A DNA stretch of 64,000 nucleotides, taken from Nemania diffusa (taxonomy: Eukaryota; Ascomycota; Sordariomycetes; Xylariales; Xylariaceae). The translations under genes were made by a program, and so were the position numbers. The notes beneath the pieces were generated by a model. The model was given only the letters and a program-made list of their open reading frames with translations, did no database searches and was not told the DNA's origin. The stretch covers positions 1,054,001-1,118,000 of the forward strand of contig JBBPUQ010000001.1 of assembly GCA_038501195.1 (NCBI GenBank). The letters run 5' to 3'. Positions 1 through 8,875 of this stretch are shown here, piece after piece. Within the stretch, counting starts at the first letter, position 1; each line of letters starts with the position of its first letter.

Positions 1-265
1 CGCTCTGCTCATCGCTCTGCTCATCGCTCTGCTCATCGCTCTGCTCATCGTTTTGCCCATCGCTCTACTCATCGCTCTACCCATCGCTTTACTCATCGCT
101 TTACTCATCGCTCCACTCATCGCTCTATTCATCGTTCCTATATCCCTAGTCATTGCCCCCCCTATCGACCTCTTGATCGCTTATCGACCTTTTGATCGCT
201 CGTCGACGTCCCTTTTGATAGACTCATCGCTGGTCGACTTGCTCGTCGATGGCTTCATCGTCTAG
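1..265. repeat. 12-bp minisatellite, decaying rightward
   Basis: Tandem units of CTCATCGCTCTG are almost perfect in the first 50 bases and drift (GCCC, TTTA, CCAC variants) to about 140. After that only scattered ATCGCT/TCGACC fragments remain to about 265. The array runs off the left edge, so its full length is unknown. Because 12 is a multiple of 3, several frames stay open and read as simple four-residue repeats (Ala-Leu-Leu-Ile on plus, Asp-Glu-Gln-Ser or Met-Ser-Arg-Ala on minus). No start context, signal peptide or non-repeat domain supports translation, so I call it repeat DNA and not a gene. Confidence 0.85.
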
Positions 266-406
266 ATATTCATCGATGAACTTGGTCATACACGACTTTC
301 ACTTTGAGGTTTGAATGAGCCTCACGTCCAATATGAGACAGCTGAAAATGTATAAGTGAGGCCAGTACGGTCGTTAAAGTTGCAACACGAAGACTCATCA
401 GTAAAC

Positions 407-902
407 ATGAAATACAATCTTTGTTGTGCTCTCTGCTCGTTATTCAACAAGAGTCCACAATCCTCGAGCAGCCAAGGTCAGCAATCAGCCATGCAGACAA
501 CTCAGCAGTCTACCCAACCTCAAAACGAGAGCCTTTCCGCCCGTGACCCCCAGAGTGACCCCCAGCAGAGCCCCATCGGTGTTTACACTGATGCCAGGAC
601 GGGAAACCCGCACACTCTCACTGTCGACGACCAGTCAATTGCCGCCTCGGCTAGGCTCTACTCAAGTCTTATCGCCTGTAACGGTAGGATGACCCACAGC
701 CAATGAGGGTTGATCAGCGTGTGGCGTATCTAATGTGCAATGGGCAGATTTCTCGGCTGAGCTTTACGGTGCTACTACTAGCAGCTCAATGCGAAGTGGG
801 ATGGGTAGGTCATCTTCGCTTGCCGCAATGCGCTCCGCATCTTCTGGACGGAAGGATTCGCTCCCTGATTCATCTTCTGCGTCTGTGATTCGCCGCAAGT
901 AA
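407..902 (+). CDS. Small Ser/Gln-rich protein, N-terminal Cys pair
   Basis: Proposed exons are 407-683 and 748-902, joined over a 64-nt GT...AG intron, giving 143 residues. I do not recognise the family. The N-terminus begins Met-Lys-Tyr-Asn-Leu-Cys-Cys and has a third Cys four residues later; such a short Cys-rich start could be lipidated, which is inference. A Gln/Ser/Thr-rich stretch follows (about residues 20-60). A more ordered-looking segment comes next (PIGVYTDARTG, SARLYSSLIACN), and splicing continues it with FSAELYG. The tail is Ser/Arg-rich and ends RRK. The downstream exon keeps its frame to a clean stop, which supports the splice. An in-frame ATG at 356 would add 17 residues; 407 is preferred because the Cys pair then sits at the N-terminus. 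Confidence 0.5.
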
Positions 903-1333
903 TTTCTTCATCAGTCACATCGCGGAGTGGTATGCATGATCTTGAGCGGGAAAGGCGCTATTGGCTGAGGAAACTTGGGTGGTGTGATCAACTCGAAATT
1001 CCATCCTCCATAGTGGTCAATGGCTGGGGGAGTTGGACATACACAGACAACTAGTTTAATCAGTGTCCAATAGAGCAAAAGACTTATTAACCCACACCTA
1101 TCTTATTGAAAGTGCAGTAAAGTGCAATAAAGTGCAATAAAGTGTAGTTTTGAGTGGTTGAGAAACAATTGGAAATGCTTGATATCTTTGGCTCTTCACC
1201 CATCAAAGAATTTCGAGCTCTCTCTCGACCTAATGCCACCAAAAGTTTCAGTTCTCATTTTCAGATTCAACAGCAATCCAAATTATTGCCAACTTTGTGA
1301 TCAGGTCACTCTTTCAGTGAAAATTCTGAAACG
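903..1333. other. Intergenic, with short tandem repeat
   Basis: No gene is seen. It holds the 10-bp repeat described separately and is the likely promoter and 5' leader of the oxygenase gene that starts at 1334. Confidence 0.5.
1111..1147. repeat. 10-bp tandem repeat AGTGCARTAA
   Basis: Three consecutive 10-bp units (AGTGCAGTAA, then AGTGCAATAA twice) are followed by a partial unit AGTGTAG. It lies about 190 bp upstream of the oxygenase start codon, in the promoter or leader. Direct observation; any regulatory role is unproven. Confidence 0.75.
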
Positions 1334-2733
1334 ATGGCTCCCATCATGTTCGACGATGGTGCTTCGGTCCAAAACATCGCAGCCGCCCACTATTGGAAGC
1401 CTGAGACTAGCAGGCTCGGGATGACCGGAGACATGGTCTGGGACGGTCGTAATTTGGACTCCTCCCAGTACACCTATAAGCTTACCGAGGCTGAAATCGC
1501 GGAAATCGAACAAGCCCTGGATGTCTTCAAAGGTTCGCAGATGAAGTCCGGCCCGTGCCCGATTCTTTGCTGCAACTCACTACGTCACTAACAAAAAGTA
1601 CGTAAACAGGATATGGCCTCGACGGACCCGAAATTAGCCCGACCAACTTTCCACTTCCATCGCTGGGCAAGAAATTGCATGACTTCGCCCATGTCGTTCA
1701 CGCGGGAAGAGGATTCGTCGTCCTCGCCGGCCTCAACCCACAGAAGTATACCGTGGAGGACAATGCGCTGCTCTTTCTCGGAGTGTCCTCGTACATCGGC
1801 GAGGAGCGCGGCATGCAAGACAATACGGGCAGCATGATGGGTATTGCGTCCGCGCGGGCAAGAAAATAGGGTGGCCTACTAATGGTGTTTGCAGTACACG
1901 TTCAAGATCTCCGAAAGAATTCCCAGAAGGGGGCTCCGCTTAAGTCTTCAAACAAAGCAACGGTAATGAAACATCCTTAAGGACAACGTGGAGGGCTGTG
2001 ACAACTCGACTGATCTACTTCAGGCTTTCCATGCGGAGTTCTACTGCGATATCCTAGCGTTCTACGTCCAGAGAGAACCGGCAGACGGTGGGATGATGAA
2101 GCTGGCTTCGTCGTGGCAGATTTACAACAACCTTTGCCAGACCCGGCCCGAAGCTGTAGAGAAGCTCATGCTTCCGGACTGGAAATTCGAAAGGTAAGCC
2201 GCATTGAGACTCATTAGCTGTGAGGTAAATGTTGTACCGTGGCGCTGAGTCAATTCAGTCGCGGGGAGCTGTTCCCCGCGTGTACCCGCCCCCTACTCTT
2301 CTTGGAAGATGGCAAGGCGATCCTGAACTACAGCCGCCGCCCTCTCTTCGGAGCACATACCCGGAAGACTGGCGACATGGTGGGAAATTTGGCCCCGGAT
2401 CAAGCCCTCGCACTCATGGCGGTGCAGGATGCCGCTACTCAGGCTTGTGTTTGCATCCCACCGACGAAGGGTAACATGATGTTCATCAACAACCTTGGCC
2501 TGCTCCACGCCAGAGACAAGTTCCAAGATGACTCCGAACATGCGCGACACATCGCTAGGCTCTGGCTTCGAAACCCAGAGCTCGCCTGGAACCTACCACT
2601 TGAGCTCGAAAGGGGACACCAGAAAATTTACGGGGAGAACGGCCTGGGGGAACGGTGGAATCTAGTCCCACCGACGGTTGGTGAGCTCGGAAACTGGGGC
2701 GACGAAGGCTATGACACGTCCACTTCCCACTGA
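1334..2733 (+). CDS. TauD/TfdA-family 2-oxoglutarate dioxygenase
   Basis: Exons 1334-1532, 1610-1840, 1895-1962, 2024-2193 and 2259-2733 splice to 380 residues with four introns of 54-77 nt. The order matches fungal TauD-like oxygenases: an early GYGLDGPEISP segment, an FVVLAGL strand, an HVQDLRK segment, then the Fe(II) facial triad. His169-Ala-Glu171 lies in FHAEF, and the distal His306 is in LLHARDKF, followed by Arg319 and Arg323 in the part that usually binds 2-oxoglutarate. HxE instead of the commoner HxD is also known from clavaminate synthase, so activity is plausible. The expected reaction is O2- and 2-oxoglutarate-dependent hydroxylation or desaturation; the substrate cannot be told. 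It lies among accessory-looking genes and could serve specialised metabolism. Confidence is high for the family, low for the role. Confidence 0.85.
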
Positions 2734-3841
2734 TGACCATCTTTGTCTCTTCGCCTCTTCTAGTTTTCATCTCCTTCCAAAACATCAACCCGTTTCTGCC
2801 CTGTTAGATGAATATGCCTTACCGTATTCCTCCCAAGTCAGAAGTGTCTGCACGATATGGGTCACCGCCACGCAAGGGGAAGACCACATGGCATAACGTC
2901 AGGATGTATGAGAGCCGCCAGTTCGGCTCTAGACAGGACTCTGTGGCTGTATACGGCCTACCGCTTAGGTCTTCCACTTCTAGGCGGAAATTGGCTCCAG
3001 TGAATGAATGAACGGTTTATTTCAGTCTTTATGATATGTCCATTGCCAGTCGAGGCGCGCTTCTCGAACTTTCTGCCCTCGACTTTATATCTCGAGTTTT
3101 GTCGGTTATGTTTGCTCAGACGAGCTTTCAAATGCTTGGTAGTAAGATATAGGTATTTTATTTTATTCTACGTGTAATTTGGGAAAGATAGCCTATTTCG
3201 AATTATGGGGCCACAAAAAGGGGTCCGGTTAGTACGCTTCTCTATATAGTCTCATGAATCCCTATGTATCTAGTCACTCTTTTATAGTTCCTTAGCTATC
3301 AATTTCGATACCCTCATTAGCCCTTACTTGAATGAGCCCAGACTTCTATATCTGTGCAGTGGTGGAAGCCCCTTAAAGCCTCACTAACGAACACCTGCTA
3401 ATCGTCCGTTTGTTACCTGCAAATCAAGACCACTTCGACGTTGCTACCCTTACCTCGCAGGTGATGTAAGGTAGGTTCGTTACATAGCCCAATATACGCG
3501 TGATAACCATTAAAGACTGTTACTTGACACGTATCTCAGTAATCACGAGAATTTCACACAAATTCATCTTCAATACTAGGTATCGAATATTGCCAAATCA
3601 GAGCGGTAATCGAGACCCAACGCAAGCGACAGCTTAGATTTGTATATAGGAACTTACCTCAAGTTTTCTCGGTCCTTCGCTGGCGTTCTTGCGGCAAACA
3701 ACCCCCAACCATCAGCCAGCGGGGTCGAATAAAGGTACAAACCCGTCCACGTTCCCCGCACCAACTCGCCTATGGCTTTGCTTTGCTCGTGCTTCCCTTC
3801 TCAGCCCTCCCCTAATGATTTAAGAAACTCTGAAGAGTCCA
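2734..3841. other. Intergenic, no gene seen
   Basis: About 1.1 kb between two plus-strand genes. The short open frames present carry no recognisable motif and look like chance. The right half is presumably the promoter of the kinase-like gene. Confidence 0.5.
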
Positions 3842-5617
3842 ATGGAGCCACTGCCCAGCATGATTGAGTACCTCTTAGGTCCAGCCATAGTACATATTCC
3901 ACCGGATCCAGCAGTTCACGAGTCTCGAGGATCTCGCTCATCGTGGGAAATCTCGAACCAGAATCCGAAAAATCGGATTGACAGCGTCAAAGAAAGCGAG
4001 GCAGATTGGCGAGTTTTCCGCGCCGACTTCGTACGCGGGAAAATGTCTGCGGTCCCGGCGTTCGCTATCGGCCGGCCACCGCTACGCGTTGATGTCGTCT
4101 TTGGACCAAAAGTCGATCTCGAAGCTGATACTTGGACAAGGCCTCTCATGTCTAAACTCTCAACCATGGTCCAGACAAGTGGATTGTCAAGGTCTTTCCT
4201 AGCTGAGCATGTGGCGGCCGCTCTGGGACATTGGACATGCCGCACGCCTGGATTCCAGGAACAGTATCTGGGATTGCCCTTTGGATCCAGAATAGTGGTC
4301 ATAAACCTCACGCAAGATATTCGCTTGATGGAGATCGGTTTCGATCCCGATCACCGTCCTGAACTAGAATGGTCTTCTATCCACGATTTGCGAAGCATGT
4401 GGCATTTTCCACCTGAGATATGGCCGCCAAACATCAATATTGATGAGCTTGAGCTAATATCCGAAATCCACGACTCAATCACATTAGTCTCACTTCGTGG
4501 ATCGCCAAGTACGCAGTATATCTTCAAAGCCAGCACGTCTTCAACGAGTTACATTTACCACGAGCTGAAACAGCTACTATTGTTGGGTAAACATCCAAAT
4601 ATCGTCAACGGGCCGCTATATCTAGTCACTTCGAGGGTTAAATTTGGCAACAAAGAAGGAGTGTGCGGCTTCCTTCTGGAGCACTACCCCCTGGGCAACT
4701 TAGCCCAAGCACTGCGACCTGGAAGCGATATTCAACAAAGGATAGACTTACAGATGAAGTTTAGATGGGGAATGCAAATAGGAAACGTTTTACTGCAGGT
4801 CTGTTCTTCTCCAGTGGGGTACTTCTCGGATCTGAAGCTTGAGAATATCGTTTTGAAAGAAAATCACGGGAGATACGACGCTGTTTTGATCGATTTCGAA
4901 CAGCGCGGGGCGTGGTTTTCCTGGTCGCCGCCGGAGATTAACAAGATCACGCACCTGGCCTACTTGGCAAGCCGAACGACGGCCCGGCATATCCCGGTGG
5001 AAGTTCGTGAGAAGTACAAGAGGTTCCTCGACACATATCTCGTCGATTGGAACCGTTTTCTCCGAAGGCGGCGGCAGAAATATGACAACCCCGACACGGG
5101 ATACAACATTAGCTGGCGCGCGCTCGACAAGGAGGAAAGGGAAAAGGCCATGGTCTTTATGTTTGGGAGGTTGTTATGGTGTATCTTTGAAGTCCAAGCA
5201 AGCGCCAACGCGGCCGAGTTCTTAGGCGCCGAAGTCTTCAGGGAGTGGGATCCCAGATACAGATTCCCACGATTCGAACACACACCCTTGGAGATCCAGC
5301 AGCTGATTAATCAATGCACCCATGACGCTCCCGAGTGGTCAGGGAAGTTTCGGTGTATCGAGAGATACGGTGATGTCGTGTACTCGCTAGGGAGGTCTCC
5401 CGCTCAAGGAGGCACCCCAGCTAGTAAGGCAGAGACTGTGAAATGCCTTAAGAGATGGTGGTCTGATGAGCTGGAGGACGCCGAGAAATATGTGCTTGAG
5501 AGAAGCCGGAATCCTGATCAATGCGAAGCTATTCGGCGGGCAAAGCAGCGACCGAGCATCGCGGAAGTGGTTCGCCAGCTGCGCCAGTTCGGAGAGCGTT
5601 ATGATTTTCGCGTGTGA
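3842..5617 (+). CDS. Divergent protein-kinase-like protein
   Basis: A single exon of 591 residues. Residues 1 to about 200 form an N-terminal region I do not recognise. From about 200 to 370 there is a kinase-like N-lobe and catalytic core: YIFKAS with the beta-3 Lys at 229, a helix-C Glu at 241 in YHELKQLLLLGKHPNIV, a hinge-like FLLEHYPLGNL, a catalytic-loop equivalent FSDLKLENIVL (Asp330, Lys332, Asn335) and a metal-site equivalent IDFEQ (Asp351). HRD is thus FSD and DFG is DFE. A WSPPEI segment resembles the APE motif. About 220 further residues contain a basic RRRRQK patch. The residues usual for catalysis are kept while their flanks are not, so it may be an active atypical kinase or a pseudokinase. 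Partner and substrate are unknown. Confidence 0.7.
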   Translation: MEPLPSMIEYLLGPAIVHIPPDPAVHESRGSRSSWEISNQNPKNRIDSVKESEADWRVFRADFVRGKMSAVPAFAIGRPPLRVDVVFGPKVDLEADTWTRPLMSKLSTMVQTSGLSRSFLAEHVAAALGHWTCRTPGFQEQYLGLPFGSRIVVINLTQDIRLMEIGFDPDHRPELEWSSIHDLRSMWHFPPEIWPPNINIDELELISEIHDSITLVSLRGSPSTQYIFKASTSSTSYIYHELKQLLLLGKHPNIVNGPLYLVTSRVKFGNKEGVCGFLLEHYPLGNLAQALRPGSDIQQRIDLQMKFRWGMQIGNVLLQVCSSPVGYFSDLKLENIVLKENHGRYDAVLIDFEQRGAWFSWSPPEINKITHLAYLASRTTARHIPVEVREKYKRFLDTYLVDWNRFLRRRRQKYDNPDTGYNISWRALDKEEREKAMVFMFGRLLWCIFEVQASANAAEFLGAEVFREWDPRYRFPRFEHTPLEIQQLINQCTHDAPEWSGKFRCIERYGDVVYSLGRSPAQGGTPASKAETVKCLKRWWSDELEDAEKYVLERSRNPDQCEAIRRAKQRPSIAEVVRQLRQFGERYDFRV

Positions 5618-6195
5618 GGCTACGCGCTAAGATAACCACCCCCCTTGCGGGCCACCTGTACTGTATGGGTTTTATATACAAACTAATGTGAAAAGTAAAG
5701 GAAGGGTTGTAGAAAATAGTTTGATTACAGGCTCAGTGCGATTCTTTTACTTTGCAAAACTTTTAACAATGCATATATAAATAGATTCAATAACGTGTTA
5801 AACCCCCTTTTCCGAGTTCTTCGGGCCATGTTCGGGGGGCCAGCTGTCAGTAACCAGTTATTTCAACCTGCCAGCTGTTCAACACTGGCAATAGTAATAC
5901 GTTGACGGCTTCATGCAGAACAGCTTTTAGCCTCTGTCTTATACTAGGGGTTAGAAGAGATGGTGGGATTTGGCTGGTGTCTCGCTATCCGGTCGTGGGC
6001 AAGAGGAGCCACGCCAGTGCCATTTTGTTATAAAGCATGCATACATTTGAATTACTGCAACGATTGTATTTGTCTGATGAGATAGGCTTAGTGGATAAAT
6101 TCCTCTCTCATCTTCTGTTTTCTTTCATTATTCTTTAGCTTGTATCAGTTTATTACCGATATCTTAATCTAGTGATGTTGGCCTGAAGCTACAAG
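5618..6195. other. Intergenic, no gene seen
   Basis: About 580 bp, moderately AT-rich. It probably holds the kinase-like gene's 3' end and the promoter of the UstYa-like gene. No repeat or gene recognised. Confidence 0.5.
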
Positions 6196-7418
6196 TTGAT
6201 GATCAATTTAGGGAAGATTCCCCTCGGTACGATGGCAAAATATTCCCAGATAGAAGAGGAGAAATACTTGTCCGACGAACCCGACAGCGCCTCCAGCGAG
6301 TCGGAGGCCGATCAGTTGCGCTGGGGTCTATTGCAGCAGACGTATCAAAATGGCAAGAAAACGCCATGGGTGATTATAGGGATCCTCTGGCCATTGTCTA
6401 TCATCCTGACAGCCGTAGCGACTATGTTCATTACATTAAAATTGCAGGCTCATGACCCCCTGGGCACGCTTGCCTCTGGATACTCCACTGATTTTCGTGA
6501 GACACATCGCTTCTCTTCATCCTCCTAACAAAGGGGATTGACGACCGTAACCATTATCCTAATACTTTCCTTCCAGGTCCTGCACGGATAGCCGCAAGTA
6601 GTGTGCAGCGTACTTTCACTGGAAGCCCTGGCTTTGACAAGGAGAGGGGGGAATATATCCCTTCGCATTCTCCAAGCTTGGAGTATATCGGCTCCAGCCC
6701 TGAGGTGAACAAGGCTTGGGCAGAGCTCATAAAGAGTAAGCGAGGTGCGCGAGAACTCTGGTGGCTCCAAGATTACTGACAACCAAGTAGATCGCTACTT
6801 TCTGCTTACTGATGACGAAGCCAGGGAAACTCTAGGCGAGACTTATACAGAGTTTTGGGACGAGCCGAGAGGGGGTTATCTTGGAGGGTGATTAACACCA
6901 CTTGCCCAGAGCCTTATGACCACACCACGCGCTGACATCTGCTTAGACTTGACATGTTCCACACTCTTCACTGCTTGGTTTGTCGACTCTAGCCAAAGCC
7001 GGCGTTTCTATAATAGGGAACCTATCGGACTAATCATTGTATGTAGGATCATATTCGCATGTCCTTATACCCAGATAAATACGACCTTCACGCGCATGAT
7101 CATATTCATCAGGGTGCGTCCTTTCTTCATTCGTATACGGCATAGTATTAACAATACTGACAATTTCCGCAAGTTCACTGTGTCGATCACCTACGACAAC
7201 TGATCCAATGCTCCTCAGATATGACGATTATACCAACTCGCTATTTTGAGTCAGTCAGGCACAATTACATCGACTCTAATAGGCCACACACGTGTAGAGA
7301 CTTCACTAAGATTAGGGAATGGGCTTCAAACAGGTACAACGGGGAGCTGGCCGTGAGACCTCGCTACCGTAACGGGACACTCCGAGCAAATTATAAGCCG
7401 CCCGCGGACTTCGTCTAA
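6196..7418 (+). CDS. UstYa-like (DUF3328) oxidase-type protein
   Basis: Six exons (6196-6496, 6577-6735, 6791-6887, 6947-6977, 7047-7113, 7174-7418) splice to 299 residues. Starting at the internal ATG at 6232 would give 287. The layout is that of UstYa-type proteins: a short acidic cytosolic N-terminus, one membrane helix (about residues 55-77, VIIGILWPLSIILTAVATMF), then a lumenal domain. Both diagnostic HxxHC motifs are present: HTLHC near residue 192, and HQVHC near 217, whose codons are split by the last intron, followed by VDHLRQ. In ustiloxin and cyclochlorotine pathways such proteins cyclise or oxidise ribosomal peptides; others act on unrelated fungal metabolites. No precursor peptide or peptidase lies alongside, so its substrate is open. 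All five introns (55-80 nt) keep the frame, so the gene looks intact. Confidence 0.85.
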
Positions 7419-8875
7419 TGGTGAGATACATTTGGCTAATTCATTTTATTGTGGCATTATATTGTGTTGAATTCAGGATTATAAAGTGTTAAAGCAGTGT
7501 GGATTAATTTAAAAACTAGAACTTCATAGCTGACTCATGCACTCTATCAGCACCTACACGAAAACCTCGTGACTGCCTTGAGATATAGTTCGTAAAAGAC
7601 TATCGTGACCATAGTCCCAGAGAAATGTAGTAGACTTTCCCTATGTCAATTGTGTTGTAAGAACGGTAAGAATCTTGAATTCCTGGTTCTTAGCCTTTAT
7701 TACTCGGAAGGGCTGCGTATGTTCTGGAGGACAGGAAACTGGCTTTTTATCTCAAAGGCTACAGCGGAATCAAGCCATGTTGTTCATATATCATAATAGT
7801 GCTCCTATTGTTGAGAATAGTCTAGTCTTATGACAAAGTTCCGACTGTTGAATCATACAATTTGAGTTTAAACTTTTCAGACGCCCATGTATGCAAATAA
7901 TATGAAACATTTTAAACGTTACAGAAAACTTCTGTTTGATGCTTTATGTTGAAGTACAGTAAAATTAGGTTGAAAATATTCTGTTTGAACCATGTCTAAG
8001 GGTTTGTGTTTTAAATTGAGTGTTTTTAACTGTAGTGAACTTTGAAAGACCTAGACTTGGAAAACGTGCACAATCTTATAAGCATCGAAGAGTTGAACAA
8101 ACATATGTATTGTAACACCTCCAGTCAGCTCGTAGCTCATAGAACATGTAGTCAGCGTAATCCCAAATCATCAACATCATCTACCACCCACGAACACAAC
8201 CCCTTACTCTAGTCGCAGCAAGCGTTAGTATGATCGCAATCAATACAAACATGTCGGAGCAGCTAGCAGGTTCCCCGACTACTACAGGATGCGATCTATG
8301 TACCGTAGCGTTGTGGTCTCTAGGATTGCACTTGTGAAGTGAGGTGTATACGAACAAGTTATTTACAGAGTACTAAGTAGAGCTTAGATGCTGGGTTACA
8401 TGAGAGAAGTGGAGCTGGCCCCTCTATATTGTACCTTCAGAATCGGATAGTCTGGTTTCCTCAGTACCTAATTAGCGATGATCTAATAGGGCCTCGACTC
8501 TGCCAAATATCAAACAGCTACCTACAGTATACTACGTACCTATCCTCCGTCAGATGAAGTTTTCTTAAAAGTCGGTCGTTAAGGTAATGAGTAAATTTTT
8601 ATTTTTTTTAGTAGAAAGTGCCGAGCCACATAAAGGTCCCAGGTAGGTACCCCACCAGGTACATAGACCCGATAAGCGCTTAATGATGTTAGCATGCATT
8701 TTCGGATTAATGATGTCACCACATCCATCTGGGCGCCTGTCTCAACTCGCAGCTCCCGAGCTCTTAATAATGTTTGTTTACCCGGATGCAAGGAAATTAA
8801 TCAGCAGACAGTGTAGCTGTGGCCGTAAACAAGTTAGCCGTTATGATGAGTCTCTGAGGAGATATAGGACGGACA
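7419..8875. other. AT-rich intergenic region, no gene seen
   Basis: About 1.45 kb, AT-rich in its first half, without convincing coding potential. I looked for a short precursor peptide with a signal sequence and Kex2-type repeats next to the UstYa-like gene and found none here. The right end presumably includes the promoter of the phospholipase gene. Confidence 0.45.

Noticed and set aside
53..265. Hydrophobic Ala-Leu-Leu-Ile repeat open frame
   Set aside because: It is a translation of the 12-bp minisatellite; other frames are equally open and there is no non-repeat sequence or start context.
6888..7173. UstYa-like gene as a pseudogene, because stops follow GGYLGG and SYTA
   Set aside because: Three introns of 59, 69 and 60 nt with GT...AG ends remove all stops and restore both HxxHC motifs in frame.
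7419..8875. Search for a Kex2-repeat RiPP precursor beside the UstYa-like gene
   Set aside because: No open frame with a signal peptide and repeated dibasic-flanked cores is visible here or in 5618-6195.
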